Source: an uncultured Campylobacter sp. (GTDB lineage: Bacteria > Campylobacterota > Campylobacteria > Campylobacterales > Campylobacteraceae). Taken from it: DNA of 64,000 nucleotides. Both the position numbers and the translations under genes were made by a program. The notes under the pieces are model-generated. The model searched no databases and was not told the origin of the DNA. It saw nothing but the letters and a program-made list of their open reading frames with translations. Of the stretch, positions 1 through 9,852 are shown piece after piece (position 1 is the stretch's first letter; every line of letters begins with the position of its first letter). The stretch is from contig NZ_CALGPY010000006.1 of NCBI RefSeq assembly GCF_937959485.1, positions 1 to 64,000 of the forward strand, in the 5' to 3' direction.

Positions 1-55
1 CTAAAATTCTAAAATTCTAAAATTCTAAAATTCTAAAATTCTAAAATTCTAAAAT
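1..55. repeat. 8-bp tandem repeat (CTAAAATT, about 7 copies)
   Basis: The unit CTAAAATT is repeated six times exactly (1-48) and a seventh copy is nearly complete to 55. The seventh copy supplies the CTA that is the TAG stop codon of hpf on the minus strand, so the array starts at the end of hpf and runs out of the window to the left. Eight is not a multiple of three, so a copy-number change would shift the frame of any gene that crosses it. What lies further left is not visible. Confidence 0.9.
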
Positions 56-591
56 AAGCCGAATTTACCGTCCTTGCGCTTATAAAGCACGCGCATTTTA
101 GCATCCATATCGTTAAAGACCAAGAACTGATCGGTACTTTCTTTAAGCTTATTTAGCGCCTCATCGATCTCTAGCGGCTTATATAGATCCAGCTCGGTAG
201 GGACGATCTCATCAACTTCATCGTTTAAATTTGGCTTATTGGCACCGACCGCATTATCTACGGCGTTTTGCTTCATTTCGTCGCGATTTTTGTGAGAATT
301 TACCTTATCGTGGTATCTGCGAAGCACTTTTGAGGCGCGCTCGACGATGAGATCGACGGCAGCATAGAGATCTTTATCTTTTTGGCGCACGACGATAGTG
401 TCTTGATGCGCTAAATTTAATGAGAAATCCACCACGAAGCCCTTTTTACCTTGCTTCTCGTCAGCAGAAATTACACAACGCCCCGAGATAATGTCGAGAT
501 TATATTTTTCTAGCGTCTCAAATGCGTTTTCGACATAATTTTTGATAGCTTCCGTTAACTCAAACTGCTTACCTACGATATTTAAATTCAT
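49..591 (-). CDS. hpf: Ribosome hibernation promoting factor, long form
   Basis: A 180-residue protein of the HPF/RaiA/YfiA family. Long HPF inactivates ribosomes in stationary phase by promoting 100S dimers. The N-terminal part (about residues 1-105) starts MNLNIVGKQFELTEAIKNYV and has the usual S30AE-type layout. A charged linker (about 100-130) leads to a short C-terminal dimerisation domain ending in YKRKDGKFGLF. The length fits the long form. The start is set by GGAGAG just upstream of the ATG. It lies 15 bp downstream of the prepilin gene 607-1143 and may be cotranscribed with it. The stop codon sits inside an 8-bp tandem repeat. Confidence 0.93.
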   Translation of the reverse strand: MNLNIVGKQFELTEAIKNYVENAFETLEKYNLDIISGRCVISADEKQGKKGFVVDFSLNLAHQDTIVVRQKDKDLYAAVDLIVERASKVLRRYHDKVNSHKNRDEMKQNAVDNAVGANKPNLNDEVDEIVPTELDLYKPLEIDEALNKLKESTDQFLVFNDMDAKMRVLYKRKDGKFGLF

Positions 592-606
592 CGTCTCTCC
601 TTTGCA

Positions 607-1143
607 TTATGGTTTTTGAATAGTACGCCTATGATATGTGATCTGTGGTCTACCCATAACTTCTACGTTAGATCTTACTACTACGTCTACGAGCGCGGCA
701 TGACTTAAAATTTTACCCACACCCTTACCGCTTGGAAGCGCCTCGGATGAGCCTTGCCCAAAATTACTATAAGCGACGGTATGATCGGCATCTGCACCTA
801 ACTGTCTATCAAAATATCCGAATGTCACGGTGATATCAAACATCTTTTGAGCTGGATCATTTGACGGATACTCAAGAGTAATCGTATTTAACGTAGGAGT
901 GGTCGCAGCCGTAGCGCCTCCTGCCTTAAGCTCGGTAGTTAGATACTGGTGCTTTTGCATAGCAAGGACTGCTAGCTCCGTAGCACTCTGCGCTAGCAGT
1001 AGCGCCTGCTCTCTGCCTTGGATATTATTGACGTCGCGAGCCGTCATAGACGCGATAGATAGCGCCGTAATCGCGGTAGTCGCTACAATGATGATAAAAA
1101 ATATGGCTGCTACTAGAGCAAAGCCTTTTCGCATAGTTTTCAT
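607..1143 (-). CDS. Prepilin-like protein lacking Glu5 (minor pseudopilin)
   Basis: A 178-residue protein with a short basic leader (MKTMRKG), a prepilin peptidase site before F, and a hydrophobic helix (FALVAAIFFIIIV). Position +5 of the mature protein is Ala, not the Glu of most type IV pilins and pseudopilins; loss of Glu5 is known for GspK/PilX-type tip subunits, so a tip role is inferred. The ATG overlaps the TAA of the upstream prepilin gene (TAATG), which supports translational coupling and this start. Third gene of a three-prepilin cluster. In C. jejuni, pseudopilins near lon (CtsT region) serve DNA uptake; a competence role here is inference. A type II-like export role is possible too. 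Confidence 0.75.
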   Translation of the reverse strand: MKTMRKGFALVAAIFFIIIVATTAITALSIASMTARDVNNIQGREQALLLAQSATELAVLAMQKHQYLTTELKAGGATAATTPTLNTITLEYPSNDPAQKMFDITVTFGYFDRQLGADADHTVAYSNFGQGSSEALPSGKGVGKILSHAALVDVVVRSNVEVMGRPQITYHRRTIQKP

Positions 1144-2207
1144 TAGTACACCACCTGTGCTTTACAAACGTTTAGATCCAGCTCCGAAGGATCAAAATTT
1201 CTGCCGTCGTCTCTCATACATAGTTTAAGCGCAACGGCGCCATTATCATCCTTAAACCTAAATAAGCTCACATCTTCCGCCAGTAGTGCACTGCTAGCCT
1301 TATCATACGAGTTCGCATCTTTTGCGACAGTGCTCCATGGACGATAGTTATATTTCAAGAGCAGATTAAAATTCTTACTCAAATCACCCGCTCGATCTTT
1401 CGTGTATATTTCTACTTGATCCGGGACAATCGCGTAAGCGCTATGAGCTATATAGTATTGCTCAGAAAATTCCTGCGAGTTGGCATTGTTTGGATTGAAT
1501 GGGTATTGATTGATAGCGATAGTTTCACCTTCCATACTACCGCTACCGGCATCACTAGGAGTGCCTACGGCGATTAGCACGCGGTTTCTGCCGTCTGCCC
1601 AAACAGCCCTATCGTAGCCATAGCCTATATCTACACTAGTAGGCGAAGCATCGTTAGTAACAACCCTAAAGATAACAGCAACTTGGGTGTTAGTAGACGA
1701 TTTACCATATTCCGTAGCCCTTAAATTTCCAACTATTTTAGCTACTTGCGGAAAATCACTACCCAAGGATACCATATTAAACGCAGCCCTAGTATCTGCG
1801 ATATAGCCGGCATCTCCTTTATCTGCATCCGCTTTCCATGTGCTATCTCGGAGTTGAGACATCGACATAAAGCCACTCCAACCGGGAGTTCTCTTATTTA
1901 TATTTCTCGTCTCTACGCTTTGTCCGATCCACTCCAGTATGTCGTATTTAGGATCGGTAAGATCGCTGATCGGTACAAACTCATTTGAGCTAAGCTCCCT
2001 GCCTATAGTACTGCTTTTTATTCTATCTTCTAAACGATTTGTGATTAGCATCATCGCATTTTGCGTTCTGGCTTCCAGCTGATTTACCGCACGTACATGT
2101 ACGTAAGATTTATAGATCTTGGTGTATAGATCAGCGCCAAACATCGAGATGATCCCCAGCACTACGATAACAAACACAAGCTCTATAAGAGTAAAACCTC
2201 TTTTCAT
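1143..2207 (-). CDS. Type II secretion/type IV pilus-like prepilin, large
   Basis: A 354-residue protein with a classic class-III signal: MKRG followed by FTLIELVFVIVVLG, Glu at +5 of the mature protein. The helix continues to about residue 30 and is followed by a large globular domain of about 300 residues, bigger than a typical major pilin, so it resembles GspJ-size minor pseudopilins. It starts 12 bp after the preceding prepilin gene with an AGGAG ribosome site, and ends in a TAATG overlap with the next. Likely part of the DNA-uptake or secretion pseudopilus; the exact family member is not recognised. Confidence 0.8.
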   Translation of the reverse strand: MKRGFTLIELVFVIVVLGIISMFGADLYTKIYKSYVHVRAVNQLEARTQNAMMLITNRLEDRIKSSTIGRELSSNEFVPISDLTDPKYDILEWIGQSVETRNINKRTPGWSGFMSMSQLRDSTWKADADKGDAGYIADTRAAFNMVSLGSDFPQVAKIVGNLRATEYGKSSTNTQVAVIFRVVTNDASPTSVDIGYGYDRAVWADGRNRVLIAVGTPSDAGSGSMEGETIAINQYPFNPNNANSQEFSEQYYIAHSAYAIVPDQVEIYTKDRAGDLSKNFNLLLKYNYRPWSTVAKDANSYDKASSALLAEDVSLFRFKDDNGAVALKLCMRDDGRNFDPSELDLNVCKAQVVY

Positions 2208-2219
2208 CTCGCGCTCCTA

Positions 2220-2966
2220 TTAGTTATGTAGTCTAGTGACGGTTGTCTGAACGCCGACACCGATATTAGATAAAAACGCCTTTAAAACAACTGATTTAGC
2301 AGTACCATCTTTAGCTACGGCGTCGTTTAGATCCGTAGCAGCAACCCTAACCATCTTGATATTGGTAACGGCGCCATTGGATGGCTGATCGCTAAGAACA
2401 CCACTTATATCGGTACCGGAAGCATATTCCGCCGCGCTAAAAGGCTCTACTACATAATCTACATCGACATTAATCCTAGTATTGAGGATAAAATCACCTC
2501 TACTGCTAGAGCCTACTAAATTGCCTACTGTCATTTGAGTAGTAAATTTATCGTAGTCATCAACATCGTTATAACGACCGCCGCCAAAAGAAATTCCATT
2601 TCTACCAAATTGCTTTTTCGTAGCTGGAGCTTGGGAGCTGATTCCACGCTGACTAGCTTCCGGCAAAATCCCCGGTCTAACTTCCTTGGTACTATTGCCC
2701 GAATCATCTACGACTGGAGTTACGGTCAAAATTCTATCCATGCAGCTTGCATCGCCTCCGCAGCTAGCATCTGCTGCGTATGCGCTATCCCACTGCGCCT
2801 TATATATACGAGACATAAAAGCTTTAGCGTTATATACAAGCTCCTCTTTGATCGCAAGGGCATTTAGCTCGGTCGTCTGCGCGACGATACGCGGGATCGC
2901 CATCGTAGTGATCGCTAAAATCACGATAGTAAAGATCAGCTCGATTAGAGTAAAACCTTTTTTCAT
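2220..2966 (-). CDS. Type II secretion/type IV pilus-like prepilin, first in cluster
   Basis: A 248-residue prepilin. The reading frame is open for 14 codons further upstream, but the start at 2966 is preferred because it gives MKKG + FTLIELIFTIVILA, a perfect prepilin leader with Glu5, and has AAGGATG just upstream. The helix runs to about residue 30. Two close Cys residues (in SCGGDASC) could form a disulphide in the globular domain, a common feature of pseudopilins. It is the promoter-proximal gene of three prepilins followed by hpf. Divergent from bamD-lon across about 250 bp. Confidence 0.82.
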   Translation of the reverse strand: MKKGFTLIELIFTIVILAITTMAIPRIVAQTTELNALAIKEELVYNAKAFMSRIYKAQWDSAYAADASCGGDASCMDRILTVTPVVDDSGNSTKEVRPGILPEASQRGISSQAPATKKQFGRNGISFGGGRYNDVDDYDKFTTQMTVGNLVGSSSRGDFILNTRINVDVDYVVEPFSAAEYASGTDISGVLSDQPSNGAVTNIKMVRVAATDLNDAVAKDGTAKSVVLKAFLSNIGVGVQTTVTRLHN

Positions 2967-3032
2967 CTTACATCCTTTCTTTAAAATTTTGAAATTACGG
3001 AAACGCAAACTTACTCTGCGTTATCGGCGCTA

Positions 3033-3038
3033 ATTATA
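3033..3038 (-). promoter_or_regulatory. Probable -10 box for the prepilin cluster
   Basis: TATAAT on the minus strand, 67 bp upstream of the first prepilin start codon. No clear -35 box is present, as usual for Campylobacter sigma-70 promoters. Position only suggests function. Confidence 0.45.
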
Positions 3039-3217
3039 CTATTGTTAAACTTAAATTTAGAATTTATCGCGTAAATTTTTTGGTTTACAAAGATTTTTAA
3101 GCCCGAACGCACAAAAATTTTAAAGAAATTCCATTTTTAAATTTGAACGCGGAATTTAAGCTTGCATTTACTCAAAGACTATAAAATTACGAGCTAAATA
3201 AATTCCAAGGATTTTTT

Positions 3218-3865
3218 ATGACAAATCTAAGTAAAATTCTATCCGCTCTCCTATTTATCGCGTTTATCGGCGGCTGCAGCGGCAAGGGCGACGGCGAGCT
3301 TTTTAATCTAAGCCCCGAGGCATGGTATTCTAAAATTTTAGAAGACATCAATAACGCCAGCATGGAGGATGCCGAGAAGCATTATACTAGCTTTTCTAGC
3401 GAGCATATCGCCTCTCCGCTGCTTGAGGAGATGACACTCATTATGGCGTGGGCTTTTGTGGAGGATGAAAACTACGAGAAAGCAAACAAATACCTAGACG
3501 AATATATCCGCCTCTACGGCACGACGCAGAAGATCGAATACGCAAGATTTCTAAAAATTAGAGCAAATTTCGACTCCTTTAGCCGCCCAAATCGCAACCA
3601 AAAGCTAATGCTAAACAGCATCGACGAAATTCGAAAATTTATAGCTGAATACCCGCAGAGCGAGTATCGCCCACTACTTGAGACGATGCTAACAAAGCTA
3701 CGCCTTGCCGAGCATCAGCTAAATATCGACATCAAAGACCTTTACCAGCGCACCGACCGCGAAAGTTCTGCTAAAATTTACGAGCAGCGCATCGAAGAAT
3801 CCCCGCTAAACGGCACTGACGTCATTAAACCGCACTCGCCTTGGTATCGCGCGATTTTTGAGTAG
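3218..3865 (+). CDS. bamD: Outer membrane assembly lipoprotein BamD-like
   Basis: A 215-residue lipoprotein. The signal ends in FIGGC, so Cys20 is the likely lipidated residue, followed by Ser (outer-membrane sorting permitted). The body is helical and TPR-like, for example around [16 protein letters not shown] and a later [10 protein letters not shown], as in BamD/ComL, which helps insert beta-barrel proteins through BamA. In C. jejuni the matching gene also lies beside lon. It starts after CAAGGA and ends 8 bp before lon, so the two form an operon. Slightly shorter than E. coli BamD (about 245 residues). Confidence 0.85.
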   Translation: MTNLSKILSALLFIAFIGGCSGKGDGELFNLSPEAWYSKILEDINNASMEDAEKHYTSFSSEHIASPLLEEMTLIMAWAFVEDENYEKANKYLDEYIRLYGTTQKIEYARFLKIRANFDSFSRPNRNQKLMLNSIDEIRKFIAEYPQSEYRPLLETMLTKLRLAEHQLNIDIKDLYQRTDRESSAKIYEQRIEESPLNGTDVIKPHSPWYRAIFE

Positions 3866-3873
3866 GAGGAGCG

Positions 3874-6387
3874 ATGCAACTGATGCAAAATACAACCTTC
3901 CCTAGCGATCTACCTATCATCGTCGAGGACGAGCTATTTTTATATCCCTTTATGATAGCGCCCCTTTTCATCGGCGACGAGCATAACAAAAAAGCCCTCG
4001 ATCTAGCAGCCAAAAACGAATCTATGATAATGGTCGTAAGCTCGAAGTCGGAATTTAGCGGCGATAGAAGCTTCAGCGGTATCTATAACGCAGGCGTCGT
4101 GGGCTCCGTGATGAGAACCGTGCCGCTTCCTGACGGTCGGGTTAAAATTTTATTCCAAGGCGCGCTAAAAGGCAAAATCGTAAAAGAAATTTCGCAAGAT
4201 CCGCTGGTCGCTACCGTCGATATCATCCACGACGAGCGCGGCAACGACCAGAAATTAGACGCGCTGGTAAGCGTGCTAAAGGAAAAAACCAAGACGCTTA
4301 GCACTCTTACGCATTTTTTTCCAAACGATCTGCTAAAAACCATCGACGACGGCACCGATGCCGCGCGCGTCTGCGATCTGATTTTAAGCGCACTGAGGTT
4401 AAAAAAGCAGGTAGCCTACTCGTTTTTTACCGAGAGTAACTTGCAAAAGCGCCTTTTCAACCTCATCAACTACATCTCCGACGAGATCGAAGCGCAGAGG
4501 CTCGAAAAGGAGATCAAAAGCAAGGTTCATTCCAAGATCGATAAGACAAACAAAGAGTATTTTTTAAAAGAGCAGCTCAAGCAGATCCAAAAGGAGCTCG
4601 GCGGCGATGCCGATCGCGATGTCGAGATCGAGGAGTACCGCAAAAAGCTAGAAGCTAAAAAGCCCTATTTGGGCGAGGATGCCTACAAAGAGATCAAAAA
4701 GCAGATCGATAAATTTGCCCGCCTCCATCCGGACAGCGCCGATGCGGGGCTCGTGCAAAGCTATTTGGACTGGGTTTTGGAGGTGCCTTTTGAAAAGACC
4801 GCCAAGCATAAGATGTCCATCGAGGGCGTTACGGCACAGCTAAATAAAGACCACCACTCCCTGAAAAAGCCCAAGGCGCGTATCGAGGAGTATTTCGCGC
4901 TAAAGCAGCTTTTAGAGCTTCGCGGCACAAGCGGCAAGAAAAGCAAAGAGGACGGCAAAAACGGCGGCGCGATTTTATGCTTCTACGGCCCTCCCGGCGT
5001 AGGCAAGACAAGCCTTGCGAACTCTATCGCGACCGCGCTTAAGCGTAAACTTATCCGCATCGCTTTGGGCGGGCTTGAGGACGTAAACGAGCTGCGCGGA
5101 CACCGCCGCACCTACATCGGTGCGATGCCTGGTCGTATCGTACAAGGGCTCATCGAGGCAAATCAGATGAACCCCGTCATCGTGCTTGATGAGATCGATA
5201 AAATTTCAAGCTCATACAAGGGCGATCCGACGGCGGTTCTGCTTGAAATTTTAGACCCCGAGCAAAACTCGAGCTTTAGGGATTACTATCTAAATTTCAA
5301 CATCGATCTTAGCAAGATCATCTTTATCGCCACGGCGAACGACGTATCTCTCATACCCGCGCCGCTGCGCGATAGGATGGAGTTTATCGAGCTTAGCTCA
5401 TACACGCCGCAGGAGAAATTTCAGATCGCCAAGGACTATCTGATCCCTCAGGAGCTGCAGCGCCACGGGCTCAAATCTGCCGACGTAGCGATCAACCCCG
5501 CCGCCCTTTCCGAGATCATCGAAGAGTACACGCGCGAAAGCGGCGTGCGAAACCTACGTCGCCAGATCGCTGCGATCTTCCGTAAGGTCGCGGTTAAAAT
5601 TTTAAAAGACAAAGAGTTTAAAAAAATCGTCGTTACGACGAAAAATTTAAGCGAATTTCTAAATAAAAAGGTTTTCGAGATCGACGAGGTCGAAAAATGC
5701 GATCAAATCGGCATCGTAAACGGGCTTGCGTGGACTGCGGTAGGCGGCGACGTACTCAAGATCGAAGCGGTCAAGATCAAAGGCAAAGGCGCGATGACGA
5801 TCACGGGCCAGCTCGGCGACGTGATGAAAGAATCCGCGCAGATCGCCTTTAGCGTCGTAAAGGTGCTGATCGACGAGGGCAAGCTCAAAACAGGCCAAGA
5901 CGCGAAGGCGGACGCGACAAAAGCCTCACGCACGGGCAAAAACTCCGCATTGCGCGCAAATGGCGGCGCGACATCTAAAAGCTCGGCGGCGGCGCGAAAT
6001 TTAGGCGCGGAAGAGAATTCCGAAAGCTCAGAGCAGATTTATAATAAATTCGACCTTCACATCCACGTGCCCGAGGGCGCGACGCCCAAGGACGGACCGA
6101 GCGCGGGCATCACGATGAGCACGGCGATCGCGTCGATTTTAAGCGAGCGCGAGGTGCGTGCCGATCTAGCGATGACGGGCGAGATCACGCTAAGCGGCAA
6201 GGTGCTACCGATCGGCGGGCTTAAGGAGAAGCTCATCGCCGCGCACAAAGCCAAAATCGCCGAGGTTTTGATCCCACGCAAAAACTACGAACGCGACCTA
6301 GCAGAGATCCCAGACGAGGTCAAAAACGATCTGAAAATAACGCCGGTAGATCGGATCGAAGAGGTGCTGAAGCTGGCGCTGGTCTAA
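3874..6387 (+). CDS. lon: ATP-dependent protease La (Lon)
   Basis: An 837-residue Lon. Order: N-terminal substrate domain (about 10-210), coiled coil (about 205-260), AAA+ module with Walker A GPPGVGKT at 372-379, then the protease domain. The catalytic Ser is Ser743 in PKDGPSAG and the catalytic Lys is Lys786 in GGLKEK; the spacing of 43 equals that in E. coli Lon. Lon degrades misfolded and regulatory proteins in the cytoplasm. The protein is about 40-50 residues longer than usual because an Ala/Ser/Lys-rich segment (about 674-720) sits just before the protease domain. GGAGGAG precedes the ATG. Operon with bamD. Confidence 0.98.
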   Translation: MQLMQNTTFPSDLPIIVEDELFLYPFMIAPLFIGDEHNKKALDLAAKNESMIMVVSSKSEFSGDRSFSGIYNAGVVGSVMRTVPLPDGRVKILFQGALKGKIVKEISQDPLVATVDIIHDERGNDQKLDALVSVLKEKTKTLSTLTHFFPNDLLKTIDDGTDAARVCDLILSALRLKKQVAYSFFTESNLQKRLFNLINYISDEIEAQRLEKEIKSKVHSKIDKTNKEYFLKEQLKQIQKELGGDADRDVEIEEYRKKLEAKKPYLGEDAYKEIKKQIDKFARLHPDSADAGLVQSYLDWVLEVPFEKTAKHKMSIEGVTAQLNKDHHSLKKPKARIEEYFALKQLLELRGTSGKKSKEDGKNGGAILCFYGPPGVGKTSLANSIATALKRKLIRIALGGLEDVNELRGHRRTYIGAMPGRIVQGLIEANQMNPVIVLDEIDKISSSYKGDPTAVLLEILDPEQNSSFRDYYLNFNIDLSKIIFIATANDVSLIPAPLRDRMEFIELSSYTPQEKFQIAKDYLIPQELQRHGLKSADVAINPAALSEIIEEYTRESGVRNLRRQIAAIFRKVAVKILKDKEFKKIVVTTKNLSEFLNKKVFEIDEVEKCDQIGIVNGLAWTAVGGDVLKIEAVKIKGKGAMTITGQLGDVMKESAQIAFSVVKVLIDEGKLKTGQDAKADATKASRTGKNSALRANGGATSKSSAAARNLGAEENSESSEQIYNKFDLHIHVPEGATPKDGPSAGITMSTAIASILSEREVRADLAMTGEITLSGKVLPIGGLKEKLIAAHKAKIAEVLIPRKNYERDLAEIPDEVKNDLKITPVDRIEEVLKLALV

Positions 6388-6704
6388 ATTTAAAGCGCCG
6401 TTTTAGCCGCTTTAGCCGCGCACTTCGGCGGAATTTTAAAATATTTATAGCGGCGCGAATTTTGCCCACGTAAAATTTCTATCGCCAAAATTCATACCCG
6501 TTTGGGTAACGTGAAATTTTATTGCGCAACTGGACATTGACGCGCTTGCGGCAAAATTTCTTGTAACGATGCGGCGAACGTAAAATTTCGTAGAATTTCG
6601 CATACGCGCGATCGCGTAATGCTGTAAAATTTTAAAACAGCTTAAAATTTTAGCTTCGCTTTTAGCGTAAAATTTTATAAAATTTACCTCGCAAAAGGAA
6701 TAAA
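6388..6704. other. Spacer without a gene
   Basis: About 320 bp between lon and the GyrI-like gene. It holds repeated AAAATTT and GCG-rich words and no credible reading frame. The last 25 bp carry the AAAAGGAAT ribosome site of the next gene. No terminator with a U-run was seen. Confidence 0.6.
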
Positions 6705-7340
6705 ATGTTTGATTTTAAAAAAGAGTTTAGACAACTTTACGCGCCAAAGCAGACGCCGCAAATTTTAACCGTCCCGCCTGCAAATTTCGTTTGCGTCCGC
6801 GGCGAAGGCGACCCGAACGAATCAGGCGGCGCGTATCAGCGCGCGATAGAGGTGCTTTACGCCGTGAGCTACGCGCTAAAAATGAGCTACAAAACCGATT
6901 ATAAGATCGATGGCTTTTTTGAGTACGTCGTACCGCCCCTAGAGGGGTTTTGGCGACAAAGCGGCTCGGCTTGCGGCGAGACAGACTACGCTAGAAAGAG
7001 CGATTTTAGCTGGATTAGCGCGATTAGACTGCCCGATTTTATCACGCGAGAAAATTTCGACTGGGCAGTGCGGCAGGCTACTTGGAAAAAGAAGTTAGAC
7101 TGCGGCATAGCGGAGTTTTTGAGGATAGACGAAGGTCTTTGTGCGCAAATTTTACACATAGGCAGCTTTGACGACGAGCCAGGGAGTGTTGCTAAAATAG
7201 ACGAGTTTATCGCCGCAAACGGCTATGCAAAGGACTTTGGCGAGCAAAGGACGCATCATGAAATCTACCTAAGCGACCCTAGAAAAATCGACCCGCAAAA
7301 ATGCAAAACGATAATTAGACTGCCGATTAGAAAAATTTAG
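6705..7340 (+). CDS. GyrI-like small-molecule-binding domain protein
   Basis: A 211-residue cytoplasmic protein resembling the stand-alone GyrI-like/SOUL-type effector-binding proteins (COG4832 group). The start MFDFKKEFRQLYAPKQTPQI and the later GEGDPNESGGAYQRAIEVLY, WISAIRLPDF and HHEIYLSDP stretches are the features I used. No DNA-binding domain is present, so it is not a regulator by itself. The family binds small ligands and some members hydrolyse or sequester them. AAAAGGAAT precedes the ATG. A short relic of a paralogue lies at 9761-9817. Confidence 0.75.
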   Translation: MFDFKKEFRQLYAPKQTPQILTVPPANFVCVRGEGDPNESGGAYQRAIEVLYAVSYALKMSYKTDYKIDGFFEYVVPPLEGFWRQSGSACGETDYARKSDFSWISAIRLPDFITRENFDWAVRQATWKKKLDCGIAEFLRIDEGLCAQILHIGSFDDEPGSVAKIDEFIAANGYAKDFGEQRTHHEIYLSDPRKIDPQKCKTIIRLPIRKI

Positions 7341-7629
7341 CCGTTTTTAGCCAAATTCGACTTATATAAAAGCAATACGCTATAAGCTTTAGCACATCGT
7401 AAATGTCAAAATTTATTCCATGAATCAAGAACGTTAAGCTAAATTTAGAATTTACTTCATTCTTACGTAGCCTCATAAATTTTTATCATCTCTTTATTTG
7501 TTTCAAATTTTAAAATTTACAAAATTTTACTAGTTGCAAATATAGTCCGATATACTACGCCGAAGCCCTCAATTTAACCCCAGCTTAAGCATAAGCTTAT
7601 ATACTTTGGCTTTAAATTTAAGGCGGCAA

Positions 7630-8529
7630 ATGAGATCTCAGAGCGAATTTTTTGGCGTTTTCATCACGCTTCTTGGCGGCGTATTATGGGGCTTTAGCGG
7701 CGTTTGCAGGCAGTATCTGTTCACGCAAAAGGGCGTTAGCGCGGGCTGGCTCGTGCCCTACCGCCTGAGCCTTGCCGGACTTGCGATGGTGGCGTATTAT
7801 TTAGTGCGTTCGCCGCGCGCAGCCCTCGCGCCGCTAAAAGATCGCGCGCTGTTGCCGCAGCTGCTCATCTACGCCGTATTTGGGCTTATGATGACGCAGC
7901 ATTCGTACTTTTGCGGTATCGAGCTCTCAAATGCCGCCGTCGCGACCGTAATCCAGTACTCCGCGCCCGCGCTCATCCTCGCCGTCGTCTGTTTTTTAGA
8001 GCGGCGCGCGCCTAAAAAGGTCGAACTCATCGCGCTTATTTTGGCGGTGCTGGGCGTCGTGCTGCTCGCCACTCACGGCGATCTGGGTTCGCTCGTTATC
8101 AGCGCGGAGGCACTGGTTTGGTGCCTCGTTAGCGCGCTTGGCGTCGTGGTTTACAGCCTCATCCCAACGAAGCTAAATCAAAAATACCCCATTGCGCTAA
8201 ATTTAGGCTGGGGTATGATCATCGGCGGCGGCGTGCTCGCGCTTTACACGCGGGTTTGGCAGCTAGGCGGCGTGAGCGACGCGCAGGGCTTTGCGGCGCT
8301 TGCTGCGGTGGTGATTTTGGGCACGATATGCGCGTTTAGCTTCTATATGACGGGGTTAAAGATAATAGGCGCAAGCAGGGCGAGCATGATAGCGTGCATC
8401 GAGCCGGTGAGCGCGGCGGCATTTGCCTATTTTTGGCTGGGGACAGAGTTCGTGTTCCTTGATTTTGCGGGCTTTACGCTCATTATCTCGTGCATATTTT
8501 TGCTGGCTAAAGACAGGAAAAAGGCGTAA
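7630..8529 (+). CDS. EamA/DMT-family transporter
   Basis: A 299-residue membrane protein with two EamA repeats, about ten helices in all. The first helix includes FITLLGGVLWGFSGV, the second repeat LVWCLVSALGVVVYSLI. Members export or import metabolites such as amino acids; the substrate here is unknown. The frame is open from a TTG at 7606, but ATG 7630 is chosen because AAGGCGG stands just upstream and the extra residues are not hydrophobic. It ends 13 bp before the YrdC-like gene, so the two are probably cotranscribed. Confidence 0.85.
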   Translation: MRSQSEFFGVFITLLGGVLWGFSGVCRQYLFTQKGVSAGWLVPYRLSLAGLAMVAYYLVRSPRAALAPLKDRALLPQLLIYAVFGLMMTQHSYFCGIELSNAAVATVIQYSAPALILAVVCFLERRAPKKVELIALILAVLGVVLLATHGDLGSLVISAEALVWCLVSALGVVVYSLIPTKLNQKYPIALNLGWGMIIGGGVLALYTRVWQLGGVSDAQGFAALAAVVILGTICAFSFYMTGLKIIGASRASMIACIEPVSAAAFAYFWLGTEFVFLDFAGFTLIISCIFLLAKDRKKA

Positions 8530-8542
8530 ATTTGGAGGAGAG

Positions 8543-8965
8543 ATGATCTATTTGGCGCAGACCGATACGACGGCCGGGTTTTTGAGCAAGGATTTTCGCG
8601 AGATAAATGCGCTCAAACGCCGCCCGCTTAATAAGCCATGCCTCATAACGACGGCGAAGCTTAGCGAGCTAAAAAATCTCGCTCGCGTACCCGCTAAATT
8701 TAAAAATTTAGTGCGCCGCGCGAGAAAAACGACGTTTTTATATCCGAACACCAAGGCCGTGCGCGTCGTGAAAGAGTGCGCTCACGAGGAGTTTTTGAGG
8801 CAATTTGACTGGCTCTACTCCAGCAGCGCAAATTTAAACGGACAAAACTTCGACGAAGCCTGGGCAAAAGCGGCGGCGGACGAGGTTGTGGATCAAAATT
8901 TCAGCCAAAACGCAAGCTCGAAAATATATAAAATTTCAAAAACTAAAATTTTGCGGATTAGATAG
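8543..8965 (+). CDS. Sua5/YciO/YrdC-like protein, short
   Basis: A 140-residue protein related to the YrdC fold. It begins MIYLAQTDTTAGFLSKD, matching the N-terminal T-D-T-x-x-G motif of the family, and continues with RPLNKPCLI and FLYPNTKAVRVV. It is shorter than TsaC (about 190 residues) and lacks much of the C-terminal half, so whether it makes threonylcarbamoyl-AMP is doubtful; Campylobacter has such short paralogues. GGAGGAG precedes the ATG; an upstream frame extension overlapping the EamA gene is rejected for that reason. Confidence 0.75.
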   Translation: MIYLAQTDTTAGFLSKDFREINALKRRPLNKPCLITTAKLSELKNLARVPAKFKNLVRRARKTTFLYPNTKAVRVVKECAHEEFLRQFDWLYSSSANLNGQNFDEAWAKAAADEVVDQNFSQNASSKIYKISKTKILRIR

Positions 8966-9760
8966 AGCTGTATTCAAAATTCATGCGCAAAGAACGCTCA
9001 AAAAAGAGGCGCTAGTTTATAAATTTAAGCGACTTTGTAAATTTAAATGGCTCTATAAATTTACCGAACTGTAAAATTTCGTCATATATAGACCGCGCAA
9101 ATACCATCTGGAATTTTAAAAAATCGCGAAAGGATCATGGCAAACTCGCGGAAAAATCATATAAAAAGCTGTAAATCCCCCCCCTCCCGTTGCCTTCAAA
9201 TAGTAAAATTCCTGCCGTTTTCGAAGCAGTAAAATTTCACTATTGCTAGCTTTGAATGAAATTCTATCGCCAGATACTCTCGATCAAAATTTTAACTCGA
9301 GTGAGCTAAGATTGTCGCTAGAAATTCTAGCATCCCGAGTGTTCTGGATCAAAATTTTAGAGATTAGGCATTGCCGCCGGTTTTTATCCGAGTCGCTACG
9401 CGCCATTTTTTGATCGAAGCTCTACCCATGTTGCCTGCTTTCAATTAAAATTCCGCCGCTTCCACCGATAGTTTTAATTAAAATTTCATCGCCGCGCGCG
9501 AATAATTCCAATCAAAAATTCTATCATCACCGATCTTATGTCAAAATTTATTGTTGCCGCCTCACCTCCGCCACTACTGCCTTATCTCCACCGCTGCCGC
9601 AGCAGCAAGCACCACAAATCCGTCCGCGTCACTCATACTCTTTAGCTGCCAAAGCTGCGTGTAAGACGCAAGCGCACCGCCCCTCTCATCGCCGCCATTG
9701 CTGCGCTACGACGACAAATCCGCGATAAAATTTCCGCCGCCCGCCGCGCGAAAAGATAAA

Positions 9761-9817
9761 ATATTCGATTTTGAAAAAGGGTTTAAGTCGCTCTACACGC
9801 CTAAACAAATATCGTAA
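9761..9817 (+). pseudogene. Relic of a GyrI-like gene (5' end)
   Basis: Translating from 9761 gives IFDFEKGFKSLYTPKQIS then a stop. This matches the first 18 codons of the intact GyrI-like gene at 6705 (MFDFKKEFRQLYAPKQTP) at about two thirds of positions, and the DNA upstream (GATAAA versus AATAAA) also matches. The start codon is ATA and the frame ends at TAA, after which similarity is lost in AAATTT words. It is a truncated, inactive copy about 3 kb from its paralogue. Confidence 0.7.
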
Positions 9818-9852
9818 ATTTTAAAATTTAAACCGCCTCTCGCCGCGCGGCA

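Noticed and set aside
4083..6281. Several antisense frames over lon
   Set aside because: Shadows of a strongly biased coding sequence on the opposite strand; no ribosome sites or family motifs.
8423..8542. Upstream extension of the YrdC-like gene
   Set aside because: The first 40 codons overlap the EamA gene in another frame; GGAGGAG and the family start MIYLAQTDT point to 8543.
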